Shown: positions 9,159 through 18,198, counted from the first letter of the stretch. The stretch: DNA of 64,000 nt from Bin5 sp965261695 (GCA_965261695.1 OZ253474.1:2294001-2358000), one strand, 5' to 3'. Made by a program: numbers and translations. Notes: generated by a model from the sequence alone, not told the origin.

Positions 9159-9565
9159 ATGGCTGCACCACCATGCAAAGGCGTAAAGAAAGACGGCGCC
9201 CCCTGCCGCGGAAATGGCAACGAGCAACTCGACGGCTACTGCATCGCCCACGGCGCCCCCGAAAAGACCCGCGCCTGGCGCGTACGCGGCGGCGAAAACT
9301 CCTCCACCGCCGCCCGCGCCGACAAACGCATCCCCGAACGCTTCCGCCCCGTCATCCAGGCCGTCACCGTTGGCATAGCCGAAGTCAGAGAAGGAACGCT
9401 GACTCCGGCCGCCTACTCCGCCATCTGCGGCGGCACACGGCTGCCTTCAAGGTCCGGCTGGCGCTGCAAGCGCTTGAAGGCAGCAAGACGGTTGGCCGGT
9501 TATCCAGTGAACGCGAGACTCGGGCCAACCATACCCACCCGACACCGCAGCACGACCATCGATGA
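9159..9565 (+). pseudogene. Small Cys-motif protein gene, frameshifted
   Basis: ATG 9159 opens a protein with CKGVKKDGAPCRGNG, then LDGYCIAHG: a C-x(7)-C-x(n)-C-x(2)-H set that looks like a small zinc-binding knuckle. It continues to RPVIQAVTVGIAEVREG and AAYSAICGG. Around 9430-9440 the coding sense moves by one base. The +1 frame then reads TAAFKVRLALQALEGSKTVG and stops at 9565, while the original frame runs on into Arg/Thr-rich nonsense to 9611. I infer a frameshift in a formerly 130-residue gene. Function unknown. A sequencing error is possible. Confidence 0.55.
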
Positions 9566-9676
9566 CGTTGACCCCGTCAACGGTCTGAATGCCTGCGCTT
9601 GGCAAGCGTAGAAGCCATCTCTCTGGCTTGGATATGGCTCTCTTGCTGCCCCTCTAGCCCCAACTCGGGCCAATAG

Positions 9677-9716
9677 AAAGAGCCCCCGCTGCCGCTGTCG
9701 ACAACGGAGGCTCTTT
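9677..9716 (-). terminator. Hairpin terminator of the 1099-aa surface-protein gene
   Basis: AAAGAGCC/GGCTCTTT arms extend to a 12-bp stem rich in G-C. It lies 56 nt past the stop of the minus-strand gene at 9772. Related hairpins with the same GCCCCCGCTG core follow the genes at 25678 and 28898. Confidence 0.7.
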
Positions 9717-9771
9717 GAGATGCGCTCGCATGAAAGCGATCGGAGATGGCAGACCGGTTCAGAACGCTCGT

Positions 9772-12700
9772 TTACGGCTTGGAAGCCAGCGCCGACGATG
9801 ACGACGGGCTGCCGCCCGGCTCCATCCGAGGGACATCTGCCAGCGAACCGCCGGCCACCTTCACCAGATTGCGGGCAACCCAGACCGGCTCTCCCATCCC
9901 GACTACCTCGATCTGAACCCATGCAGCCTGCGCATCGATGCCAACGATCCTCGCCCACGTCCCCTTTGGCAATATCGTCACCGCGTCGTACTCCATGCCC
10001 GGCCCCGCTTGCGCAAAGACGGCGCGCGGCTGGATCAGCACCGCCGGCTGCGCCCCCACTTCTCGCGCCGTCACCCGTCTCACGCCCACCAGCGAGTCGT
10101 CGACCTGTACCATATAGCGGTAGAGCCAGGCAAGCGAGGAGACTCCCTCCATCTCAACCAGGAACCAGCTCTCGCCCGGGTCCATCCCGTAGATGCGCGC
10201 CTGCGTCCCCTGCGGCACCACCGTGCTGATGGCGTAGTCGGTGCCCGGCCCGGTGCGCACGTTCATCGTGATCGGCAGCGTGACCGCAAGCGGCCTCTCA
10301 ATTCCGCCCTCGGCGGGCGGCGCAAAGTCGTCTACGCCAAACCGGGGCAGGCCGGCGAGGGTGCCGCCCGCCACTTTGGTCAACTCCTGCGGTACCCACA
10401 CAGGCGCGTCCAGGCCTACGACCTCGATCTGGTACCATGCTGTCGGCGGGCAATCCCCGATGCCGATGATCTTGGCCCATGTGCCGCGCGGCAGGATGGC
10501 GACGGCTTCGTAGGCCAGGCCGGGTCCCGACATGGCGTAGAGCGCGTACGGCTGCGTGATCGCCGCCGGCAGAAGACCGACTTCGCGCTCGGTTATCCGT
10601 CTGACATTGGCCAGCGGACAGGCAACCTGCGTCATCTCGCGGTACAGCCATCCGAGCGGCACGAGTCCCTCCAGCTCGACTTGCAGCCATTGACCGCTGG
10701 GGTCGATGCCCAGGATCTTGGCTTGCGTGCCCTGCGCAACGGTTGTGACGACTTCGTACTCGAACTCCGGACCAAGGCGCACGTTCATGATTTCGGGCTG
10801 CGTGACCGCCACCGAGCGGCTGCCTATGGCCCCCGAAATCGGAAGCGCCGCCAGTTCCTCTATCGGAACTTGGCGCAGCGCATCCAGCGAGCCTTCCACC
10901 ACAGCCAGGTCCTGGTAGATCCAGACCGGTATCTCGATGTGGCTGAGATCGAGCTGGTACCATTCCTCTTTCGGGTCGACGCCGATGATGTTGGCGCGCG
11001 TCCCTTGCGGCAGGGTCGTGATCACGTCATATTCCAGACCCGGCCCGAAGCGCGCATGCATGATTGCCGGCTGCGTGATTGCCTGCGCTCCGTCAGCCAC
11101 GCTCCCTGTCGCACGCAGCCTCGCCAGCGAGTTGACCAGCACGCTCAGGTCCTGGCAGTTCCAGACCGAGCGGCCCGACCAGTATTGCCCCATGTTATGC
11201 CAGTTGTGCTCCGACGCGGCAGTGGCCGCGCCCTCTTCGCTGTCCGCACGCGACTCCGGCCCTTGGTTTTCGATTATCGGGAAGAAACTCGCCAGCGACC
11301 CCGTTACCGTTTCCGGCGTCGATGTGGCTGTCGACGTTGCCGTAGCCGTTGCCGTTGCTGTGGCTGTGGCCGTCGCAGTTGCTGTCGCAGTTGCTGTCGC
11401 CGTGGGCGTTGCTGTTGGCGTATGCGTGGACGTCGGCTGCAGTTCTTCCTTCTGCTGCAGGGGCGGCGGCGGCGGCACATAGACGATTTTCACCGTCGGC
11501 GTGGGCGTGGGCGTTGGGACTGGCGTGAACGTTGCCGTGGCAGTCGGTGTCGGCGTAGCCGGTGGCGGCGGGGGTGGCGGGGGCTGCTGCTGTTGCGGCG
11601 GCGATTGTTGCGGCGGCGACTGCTGCGGCGGCGACTGCTGCGGCGGGTCCGGTTCGGGCGTATTCGTGGCCGTGGCGGTCGGCGTCGACGTATTGGTGGC
11701 CGTGGCTGTTGGCGTCGACGTATCGGTAGGCGTGGCTGTTGGCGTCGACGTATCGGTGGGCGTGGCTGTTGGCGTCGACGTATCGGTGGGCGTGGCTGTT
11801 GGCGTCGACGTATCGGTGGGCGTGGCCGTCGGTGTATCAGTAGGCGGCGGCTCTTCATCATCTTCGACAATCGATAGCGCTGATTCATTGACTTGGAACG
11901 CCTGGCTTACAGGGATTCCAAATCCGCTCGTCGCCATGAGCATGACGGTCAGTGTGTATGTGCCAGACGGACAGAAGGCGTTGATCACGCCGGCGACTGT
12001 AACTTCACCGTCGGCCTGGTCACTCGTATCGAGTTGGGCGGTGAACGGGCCATCACCGCCCAGCCCCGTCCCTTCACATCCGGTCACGGCATCGTTCCCT
12101 GCAGTGACGACGTCGGCACGGTAGCTGTATTGGTCCACATTCGAATCGGTAACCAGACTTTCGAAAATCATGCTGAAGGAAGTTTCCGTGCCATGATCGA
12201 AGGCGGAAGGCAGACCGTCAATCCTCACAGAGGGCAGGAGATCTTGCGGCGACTGTTGTCCAGGATTGTTCTGGTCGTCCGGTGTTGGCGTCGGGGTAGG
12301 CGTCGGCGTTGGCGTATCGGTCGGTGTCGCCGTCGCCGTCGGCGTGTCCGTCGGTGTCGCCGTCGCCGTCGGCGTATCGGTCGGTGTCGCCGTCGCCATC
12401 GGCGTGTCCGTCGGTGTCGCCGTCGGCGTTGGCGTATCGGTCGGTGTCGCCGTCGCCGTCGGCGTGTCGGTCGGTGTCGCCGTCGCCGTCGGCGTATCGG
12501 TCGGTGTCGCCGTCGCCGTCGGCGTGTCCGTCTCTGTGGGTCCTGGCGTGTTTGTTGGAGGCGATAAAATAACCTCGAAATCGGCAGTCGCCGTTGCCAC
12601 TTCGTCCCTGGCGGAACCCATTAGGATGACTTTCAGCGTGTATAAGCCAACCGGACAGGTCGAGGGAACCATGTTTTGACCGTACCGGATTACTTTCGAA

Positions 12701-13071
12701 ATTCCGTTGCCTTTCGAAAAGCTGCGATCCCCGCCCCACCCCCGTTCACATTGACTTACGCGATTCGTGGTGCCACGTTCGTATACCTCGCTGCGATGGT
12801 AACAAGGGTCATCGAACGCTGTACTGTGCTGATACCCGCCATTCTTATCGCACGTTATGCTTTGAAAATCCCTGAAGGTGTATTGTGCCACGGACTGGCC
12901 ATGTGGCACCTTCCCTTCGTAGTTGTTCAGACTAATTTCCACTGTCGGTGAACCATTCTGGAAGGTGGCTGGCTGCGCGCGCGGCAAAAAAGAAAGCAAG
13001 GCCAAGGCAAACAGCAACAACACGCCCGCCCAGACCAGAGTAACAGTCAGCTGCCTGATCTGCATTCGCAT
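9772..13071 (-). CDS. Secreted multidomain protein: Ig-like, Thr/Pro linkers, five SH3b repeats (copy 1)
   Basis: 1099 residues from MRMQ at 13071. The frame is open to 13224, but all related copies converge on this Met. Order: a membrane signal segment (residues 5-28), a divergent Ig-like domain with CERGWGGD, a 10-residue Thr/Pro repeat (PTDTPTATAT type, about 8 copies), a second Ig-like domain (GCEGTGLGGDG), another Thr/Pro repeat (TSTPTATPTD), a Gln/Pro-rich patch, one VKIVYV motif, then five SH3b repeats of about 80 residues. SH3b repeats contain N-V-R-x-G-P-G and G-x-W-x-x-V/I motifs, and they bind peptides or cell-wall glycans in other bacteria. The C-terminal half is nearly identical to the next gene. 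A surface or extracellular-matrix role is inferred; no catalytic domain is visible. Confidence 0.85.
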   Translation of the reverse strand: MRMQIRQLTVTLVWAGVLLLFALALLSFLPRAQPATFQNGSPTVEISLNNYEGKVPHGQSVAQYTFRDFQSITCDKNGGYQHSTAFDDPCYHRSEVYERGTTNRVSQCERGWGGDRSFSKGNGISKVIRYGQNMVPSTCPVGLYTLKVILMGSARDEVATATADFEVILSPPTNTPGPTETDTPTATATPTDTPTATATPTDTPTATATPTDTPTPTATPTDTPMATATPTDTPTATATPTDTPTATATPTDTPTPTPTPTPTPDDQNNPGQQSPQDLLPSVRIDGLPSAFDHGTETSFSMIFESLVTDSNVDQYSYRADVVTAGNDAVTGCEGTGLGGDGPFTAQLDTSDQADGEVTVAGVINAFCPSGTYTLTVMLMATSGFGIPVSQAFQVNESALSIVEDDEEPPPTDTPTATPTDTSTPTATPTDTSTPTATPTDTSTPTATPTDTSTPTATATNTSTPTATATNTPEPDPPQQSPPQQSPPQQSPPQQQQPPPPPPPPATPTPTATATFTPVPTPTPTPTVKIVYVPPPPPLQQKEELQPTSTHTPTATPTATATATATATATATATATATATSTATSTPETVTGSLASFFPIIENQGPESRADSEEGAATAASEHNWHNMGQYWSGRSVWNCQDLSVLVNSLARLRATGSVADGAQAITQPAIMHARFGPGLEYDVITTLPQGTRANIIGVDPKEEWYQLDLSHIEIPVWIYQDLAVVEGSLDALRQVPIEELAALPISGAIGSRSVAVTQPEIMNVRLGPEFEYEVVTTVAQGTQAKILGIDPSGQWLQVELEGLVPLGWLYREMTQVACPLANVRRITEREVGLLPAAITQPYALYAMSGPGLAYEAVAILPRGTWAKIIGIGDCPPTAWYQIEVVGLDAPVWVPQELTKVAGGTLAGLPRFGVDDFAPPAEGGIERPLAVTLPITMNVRTGPGTDYAISTVVPQGTQARIYGMDPGESWFLVEMEGVSSLAWLYRYMVQVDDSLVGVRRVTAREVGAQPAVLIQPRAVFAQAGPGMEYDAVTILPKGTWARIVGIDAQAAWVQIEVVGMGEPVWVARNLVKVAGGSLADVPRMEPGGSPSSSSALASKP
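11681..11835 (-). repeat. 30-bp minisatellite encoding TSTPTATPTD linker
   Basis: About five tandem 30-bp units (GGCGTCGACGTATCGGTGGG plus 10 bases) within copy 1. Units are nearly identical at DNA level, so repeat number is likely to change by slippage or recombination without breaking the frame. Confidence 0.8.
12311..12535 (-). repeat. 30-bp minisatellite encoding PTDTPTATAT linker
   Basis: Seven to eight units of 30 bp (GGCGTATCGGTCGGTGTCGC plus CGTCGCCGTC) alternating ATCGG and GTCCG variants, within copy 1. The length is a multiple of three, so the linker can expand or contract in frame. Confidence 0.85.
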
Positions 13072-13310
13072 TGTCTCTGCTTTTCTTCTATCAGTATGCT
13101 TGCTTGTCATAAGTCGGTCGATCCTTTTGGCCGCCGTTACCTGTCCGAACTCCTGGAGGCGGCGACAGCCAGAATCAAGAACTTGCGCCTTGTATCCGCC
13201 CCGTTCCGAGCCTGACCCCCTCACAGAAACGGATCCTCACCTACTGATCGGACGAACAGGTCGCACGAATTGTTCCGCTTCCGTTGATCTTTCTTTGGCG
13301 TGGATTCTGC
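13072..13310 (-). promoter_or_regulatory. Conserved leader upstream of copy 1
   Basis: This stretch is closely similar to 17256-17480 upstream of copy 2, including GGCCGCCGTTACCTGTCCGA and GGAGGCGGCGACA, which can pair through GCCGCC/GGCGGC. Conservation outside coding sequence suggests a shared promoter or 5' leader, although recent duplication alone could explain it. I could not assign it to a known riboswitch. Confidence 0.45.
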
Positions 13311-13416
13311 CAACTGTTTTTATCTTTTCGGGTGAGTGCGGTCGGCAACGCCCCCGCATATTGGACCGCGCGGCAAAGTGCTGTGCCATCCCGAAAACGC
13401 TGCTCCACCAATACGA

Positions 13417-13450
13417 AACGCCCCACTGTCTTTTGCGACAGCGGGGCGTT
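13417..13450 (-). terminator. Hairpin terminator of copy 2
   Basis: AACGCCCC-A-CTGTC, a short loop, then GACAG-C-GGGGCGTT, followed on the minus strand by TTTCGTATTGG. It lies 95 nt past the stop of the gene at 13545. The same hairpin follows copy 3 at 18325-18358. Confidence 0.75.
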
Positions 13451-13544
13451 CTGATACAAATTCGTATTGAAACGCGATCGGAGTATGGTAGTTTACGCCG
13501 AACGGCTCGCCTCGCGCCGTCCCGACCGCGCCCGAACTCCTTTA

Positions 13545-16500
13545 CTATTGATCGGTCAACGCCGACGATGACGACGGGCTATCCCCCGGCTCAATCCGAG
13601 GGACATCTGCCAGCGAGCCGCCGGCCACCTTCACCAGATTGCGAGCAACCCAGACCGGCTCACCCATCCCGACTACCTCGATCTGAACCCATGCAGCCTG
13701 CGTATCGATGCCAACCATCCTCGCCCATGTCCCCTTCGGCAATATCGTCACCGCGTCGTACTCCATGCCCGGCCCCGCTTGCGCAAAGACGGCGCGCGGC
13801 TGGATCAGCACCGCCGGCTGCGCCCCCACTTCTCGCGCCGTCACCCGTCTCACGCCCACCAGCGAGTCGTCGACCTGGACCATGTACCGGTAGAGCCAGG
13901 CAAGCGAGGAGACTCCCTCCATCTCAACCAGGAACCAGCTCTCGCCCGGGTCCATCCCGTAGATGCGCGCCTGCGTCCCCTGCGGCACCACCGTGCTGAT
14001 GGCGTAGTCGGTGCCCGGACCGGTGCGCACGTTCATCGTGATCGGCAGCGTGACCGCGAGCGGCCTGTCAATTCCGCCCTCGGCGGGCGGCGCAAAGTCG
14101 TCTACGCCAAACCGCGGCAGGCCGGCGAGGGTCCCGCCCGCCACTTTGGTCAACTCCTGCGGTACCCACACAGGCGCGTCCAGTCCGACGACCTCGATCT
14201 GGTACCATGCTGTCGGCGGGCAATCCCCGATGCCGATGATCTTGGCCCATGTGCCGCGCGGCAGGATGGCGACGGCTTCGTAGGCCAGGCCGGGTCCCGA
14301 CATGGCGTAGAGCGCGTACGGCTGCGTGATCGCCGCCGGCAGAAGACCGACTTCGCGCTCGGTTATCCGTCTGACATTGGCCAGCGGACAGGCAACCTGC
14401 GTCATCTCGCGGTACAGCCATCCGAGCGGCACGAGTCCCTCCAGCTCGACTTGCAGCCATTGACCGCTGGGGTCGATGCCCAGGATCTTGGCTTGCGTGC
14501 CCTGCGCAACGGTTGTGACGACTTCGTACTCGAACTCCGGACCAAGGCGCACGTTCATGATTTCGGGCTGCGTGACCGCCACCGAGCGGCTGCCTATGGC
14601 CCCCGAAATCGGAAGCGCCGCCAGTTCCTCTATCGGAACTTGGCGCAGCGCATCCAGCGAGCCTTCCACCACAGCCAGGTCCTGGTAGATCCACACCGGT
14701 ATCTCGATGTGGCTGAGATCGAGCTGGTACCATTCCTCTTTCGGGTCGACGCCGATGATGTTGGCGCGCGTCCCTTGCGGCAGGGTCGTGATCACGTCAT
14801 ATTCCAGACCCGGCCCGAAGCGCGCATGCATGATTGCCGGCTGCGTGATTGCCTGCGCTCCGTCAGCCACGCTCCCTGTCGCACGCAGCGTTGCCAGCGA
14901 GTTGACCAGCGCGCTCAGGTCCTGGCAGTCCCACACCGAACGGCCCGACCAGTATTGCCCCATGTTATGCCAGTTGTGCTCCGACGCGGCCGCGGCCGCG
15001 CCTTCTTCGCTGTCCGCTCGCGATTCCGGCCCCTGATTTTCGATTACCGGCAAGAGACTCGCCAGCGACCCCGTTACCGTTTCCGGCGTCGATGTGGCTG
15101 TCGACGTTGCCGTGGCTGTGGCCGTTGCTGTAGCCGTTGCTGTCGCAGTTGCTGTCGCCGTGGGCGTTGCTGTTGGCGTATGCGTGGGCGTCGGCTGCAG
15201 TTCTTCCTTCTGCTGCAGGGGCGACGGCGGCGGCACATAGACGATTTTCACCGTCGGCGTCGCCGTGGGCGTTGAGACTGGTGTGAACGTTGCCGTGGCA
15301 GTCGGTGGCGGCGTAGCCGGTGGCGGCGGCGGCACATAGACGATTTTCACCGTCGGCGTCGGCGTGGGCGTTGGGACTGGTGTGAACGTTGCCGTGGCAG
15401 TCGGTGGCGGCGTAGCCGGTGGCGGCGGCGGCACATAGACGATTTTCACCGTCGGCGTCGGCGTGGGCGTTGGGACTGGCGTGAACGTTGCCGTGGCAGT
15501 CGGTGTCGGCGTAGCCGGTGGCGGCGGCACATAGACGATTTTCACCGTCGGCGTCGGCGTCGGCGTGGGCGTTGGGACTGGCGTGAACGTTGCCGTGGCA
15601 GTCGGTGTCGGCGTAGCCGGTGGCGGCTGTGGCTGTGGCTGTTGCGGCGGGTCCGGTTCGGGAGTATTGGTGGGCGTGGCCGTCGGGGTATCAGTGGGCG
15701 TGGCCGTTGGCGTATTGGTGGGCGTGGCCGTCGGGGTATCAGTGGGCGTGGCCGTCGGCGTATTCGTGGGCGTGGCCGTCGGTGTATCAGTAGCCGTCGG
15801 CGTCGGCTCTTCATCATCTTCGACAATTGATAGCGCTGATTCATTGACTTGGAACGCCTGGCTTACAGGGATGCCAAGTCCGCTCGTCGCCGTGAGCATG
15901 ACGGTCAATGTGTATGTGCCAGACGGACAGAGGGCGTTGATCACGCCGACGACTGTAACTTCACCGTCGGCTTGGTCACTCGCATCAAGTTGGGCGGTGA
16001 ACTGGCCATCGCCGCCAAGCCCCGTCCCTTCACAGCCGTCCGCAGCATCGTTCTCTGCAGTGACGACGTCGGCGCGGTAGCTGTATTGGACCGTATTCGA
16101 GTCGGCCAACCCTTCGAAAATCATGTTGAAGGAAGTTTCCTCGCCTAGATCGAAGGCAGAAGGCAGACCGCCAATTCTCACCGAGGGCAGGAGATCTTGC
16201 GGCGACTGTTGTCCAGGATTGTTCTGGTCGTCCGGTGTTGGCGTCGGCGTTGGCGTCGGCGTCGGTGTTGGCGTCGGCGTCTCAGTCGGCGTTGGCGTAT
16301 CGGTGGGTGTCGCCGTCGGCGTCGGTGTCTCAGTCGGCGTTGGCGTATCGGTCGGTGTCGCCGTCGGCGTCGGTGTCTCAGTCGGCGTTGGCGTATCGGT
16401 CGGTGTCGCCGTCGGCTTCGGTGTTTCAGTCGGCGTTGGCGTGTCGGTCGGTGTCTCAGTCGGCGTCGGTGTCTCAGTCGGCGTTGGCGTATCGGTCGGT

Positions 16501-17255
16501 GTCGCCGTCGGCGTCGGTGTCTCAGTCGGCGTTGGCGTATCGGTCGGTGTCTCAGTCGGCGTCGGTGTCTCAGTCGGCGTTGGCGTATCGGTAGGCGTTG
16601 GCGTGTCGGTCGGTGTTTCAGTCGGCGTTGGCGTGTCGGTCGGTGTCTCAGTCGGCGTCGGTGTCTCAGTCGGCGTTGGCGTCTCGGTCGGCGGAGGCTC
16701 TGCCGACAGCGCCGCACTGACCATGAAGCCGTCGCCATTGCAGGTAACCGGGATAGCCTCGTCCGAGCCGGGTTCAGTATAGGTGACGGAACACTTGACC
16801 GTATAGGAGCCGAGCGGGCAATTCTTGTCTATGCGAAGAGGAATCAGCCCGTAAGCCCTCCACGAATTGTAAAAAGATGGAGAAAAGTTACGGACTATAC
16901 CCAGCCCCTGCCCTTCGCAGCTGTCTGCGTCGGGGCCGTCGGAACCACCCTCCAGCAGGTCAAAACGAAAGGTGACAGTCGTGAAGTTGTCCTGATTGTC
17001 GCAATTGTTGTCATCGTTTTCATCGATGCAGGGAAAGTTAATGAACAGGAGGCTGGCATTCAGATATTCTCCTGCCGGCACAATGTCATCGAGAAGGTCA
17101 AATCCGACGTTCGGTTGGGAACTATCCTGCGACGAGGGGGACTGGGCGTGGATCAACTGCGCGCGCGGCACGAAAGAGATGACGGCGAGTGCGAAGAGCA
17201 GTAACACGGCCAACCCGATCAGCGTAACAATCACCTGTTTGGTTTGCATTCGCAT
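13545..17255 (-). CDS. Secreted multidomain protein: Ig-like, Thr/Pro linkers, five SH3b repeats (copy 2)
   Basis: 1236 residues from MRMQ at 17255, after an AGAAGAAAAG ribosome-binding region. The signal segment covers residues 5-28. The first Ig-like domain contains DENDDNNCDNQDNF and SCEGQGLG. It is followed by a long ETPTPT/DTPTPT linker, a second Ig-like domain with GCEGTGLGGDG, a shorter Thr/Pro linker, four copies of a 32-residue unit that ends in TVKIVYVPPP, and five SH3b repeats. From the VKIVYV region to the C-terminus it is almost identical to copy 1, whereas the N-terminal domains differ. That mosaic implies duplication followed by exchange. The protein is likely exported and anchored by its N-terminal segment. 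No enzyme motif was seen. Confidence 0.85.
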   Translation of the reverse strand: MRMQTKQVIVTLIGLAVLLLFALAVISFVPRAQLIHAQSPSSQDSSQPNVGFDLLDDIVPAGEYLNASLLFINFPCIDENDDNNCDNQDNFTTVTFRFDLLEGGSDGPDADSCEGQGLGIVRNFSPSFYNSWRAYGLIPLRIDKNCPLGSYTVKCSVTYTEPGSDEAIPVTCNGDGFMVSAALSAEPPPTETPTPTETPTPTETPTDTPTPTETPTDTPTPTDTPTPTETPTPTETPTDTPTPTETPTPTATPTDTPTPTETPTPTETPTDTPTPTETPKPTATPTDTPTPTETPTPTATPTDTPTPTETPTPTATPTDTPTPTETPTPTPTPTPTPTPTPDDQNNPGQQSPQDLLPSVRIGGLPSAFDLGEETSFNMIFEGLADSNTVQYSYRADVVTAENDAADGCEGTGLGGDGQFTAQLDASDQADGEVTVVGVINALCPSGTYTLTVMLTATSGLGIPVSQAFQVNESALSIVEDDEEPTPTATDTPTATPTNTPTATPTDTPTATPTNTPTATPTDTPTATPTNTPEPDPPQQPQPQPPPATPTPTATATFTPVPTPTPTPTPTVKIVYVPPPPATPTPTATATFTPVPTPTPTPTVKIVYVPPPPPATPPPTATATFTPVPTPTPTPTVKIVYVPPPPPATPPPTATATFTPVSTPTATPTVKIVYVPPPSPLQQKEELQPTPTHTPTATPTATATATATATATATATATSTATSTPETVTGSLASLLPVIENQGPESRADSEEGAAAAASEHNWHNMGQYWSGRSVWDCQDLSALVNSLATLRATGSVADGAQAITQPAIMHARFGPGLEYDVITTLPQGTRANIIGVDPKEEWYQLDLSHIEIPVWIYQDLAVVEGSLDALRQVPIEELAALPISGAIGSRSVAVTQPEIMNVRLGPEFEYEVVTTVAQGTQAKILGIDPSGQWLQVELEGLVPLGWLYREMTQVACPLANVRRITEREVGLLPAAITQPYALYAMSGPGLAYEAVAILPRGTWAKIIGIGDCPPTAWYQIEVVGLDAPVWVPQELTKVAGGTLAGLPRFGVDDFAPPAEGGIDRPLAVTLPITMNVRTGPGTDYAISTVVPQGTQARIYGMDPGESWFLVEMEGVSSLAWLYRYMVQVDDSLVGVRRVTAREVGAQPAVLIQPRAVFAQAGPGMEYDAVTILPKGTWARMVGIDTQAAWVQIEVVGMGEPVWVARNLVKVAGGSLADVPRIEPGDSPSSSSALTDQ
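15232..15625 (-). repeat. Four ~99-bp repeats encoding the VKIVYV unit
   Basis: The segment CACATAGACGATTTTCACCG recurs near 15233, 15332, 15432 and 15529, each followed by a Thr/Pro-coding stretch. Each unit encodes about 32 residues ending VKIVYVPPP. Copy 1 has only one such unit, so unit number differs between paralogues. Confidence 0.85.
16234..16690 (-). repeat. Thr/Pro/Glu-coding tandem repeat in copy 2
   Basis: Irregular arrays of GGCGTTGGCGTATCGGTCGG and GGCGTCGGTGTCTCAGTCGG units, each an in-frame multiple of 6 bp, encode (PTETPT/PTDTPT)n. It is a long flexible stalk and a recombination-prone locus. Confidence 0.8.
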
Positions 17256-17480
17256 TGTCTTTTCTTCTCTTCGATCGGCGTGCTTACTCGCCATAATTCG
17301 GTCAGTCCATTTGGCCGCCGTTACCTGTCCGAACTCTTGGAGGCGGCGACAACCAGAATCAGGAACTTGCGCCTTGCATCCTCCCCGTTCCGAGCCTGAC
17401 CCTTCCAGGAACGGAACACCATCTACTGATCGGACGAAGAGGTCCCTCGAATTGTTCCGCCTCAGTTGATCTTTCTCTAA
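17256..17480 (-). promoter_or_regulatory. Conserved leader upstream of copy 2
   Basis: Homologous to 13072-13310 in front of copy 1, with matching CTACTGATCGGACGAA, TTCCGAGCCTGACCC and GGCGGC/GCCGCC arms. It is probably the duplicated promoter/5'-UTR. The homology ends near 17480, where an IS1-type remnant begins. Confidence 0.45.
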
Positions 17481-17530
17481 AGTAAAATTCTTGGTGAAGA
17501 TAAAATAGTAAGCGAATGTGGAATAATATC

Positions 17531-18198
17531 ATGATACAGAAAACGATCACCTCCAGTTGTCGAGTATGCGGAAGCACAAATATCATCGAGAATGGTAGCA
17601 ACCGCCTTGGTCAGCAGTAATATCACTGCAAAGACTGTCGCGTGAATCGGGTTTTGGAGTCCGGGAGAGAGAGACGAACAAAAGAGGAGCCGCTCATCCT
17701 GAGAGCCTACCAGGAACGCATCAGTTTAGGCGGACTCAGTCGGCTGTTTGGTATTCATCGTCTCACCATTGCCCGATCGGTTGCAGAGCATGTGGCCGCT
17801 TTGCCGGCGCTCAAATCAAAGCTGTTGCCCGCCCAGCCCGCTGATGCGCTCGAATTCGTTGAGTCCCGGAGCTTTGTGCGCAAGCGGCGCAACAAGCGCT
17901 GGTTGTGGACGGTCATGTTTCGGCGAACCCGCCAGATCGTCGCCTTTGTGATCGGGGACCGCAGCGAACAGAGTTGTCGCCGTCGCTGGGACAAGGCGCC
18001 GCGCGCATAGCGCAGATGTCTCTCCTATAGCGACCTCTGCAAAGCAGATCAAGACGCGCTTCCCAAAGAAACCCATTGCGCAGTCGGCAAAACGCTCTCA
18101 TCCTCAAAGAGCGATGCTCACCATCATATGGTCACCAACTGGTCTATCCTTGACCACAACTTGGCGATGAACTCCTTGCTCTCACCGCTTGCTTTGTG
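17531..18198 (+). pseudogene. IS1-family transposase remnant
   Basis: From ATG 17531 the frame gives a zinc-ribbon start (SSCRVCGS ... YHCKDCRV), then a helix-turn-helix-like GGLSRLFGIHRLTIAR, then the InsB-like SFVRKRRNKRWLWTVMFRRTRQIVAFVIGDRS and RRCLSYSDLCKADQDALPKETHCAVGK. In-frame stops at 17618-17620 (TAA) and 18008-18010 (TAG) break it, and the C-terminus decays into unrelated sequence. The InsA-B order and motifs are those of IS1 elements. Clear terminal repeats could not be defined. It sits in the spacer between copies 3 and 2 of the surface-protein family, where the spacer between copies 2 and 1 has no insertion. Confidence 0.8.

Noticed and set aside
10009..11877. A 622-residue plus-strand frame opposite the copy 1 surface-protein gene
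   Set aside because: It is the mirror of the Thr/Pro- and SH3b-coding strand: Arg/His-rich, low complexity, no ribosome-binding site. The minus strand has a signal peptide and clear domains. Similar plus-strand frames at 13779, 16197 and 19068 are rejected for the same reason.
12311..12535. CRISPR-like array
   Set aside because: The 30-bp units are directly contiguous, without unique spacers, and encode an in-frame linker. There are no cas genes in the window.
17256..17480. Cyclic-di-GMP-type riboswitch in the surface-protein leader
   Set aside because: GATGCAAGGCGCAAG on the minus strand only loosely recalls the GACGCAAAGC segment, and the required surrounding stems and tetraloop were not found. 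Kept as an unclassified leader.
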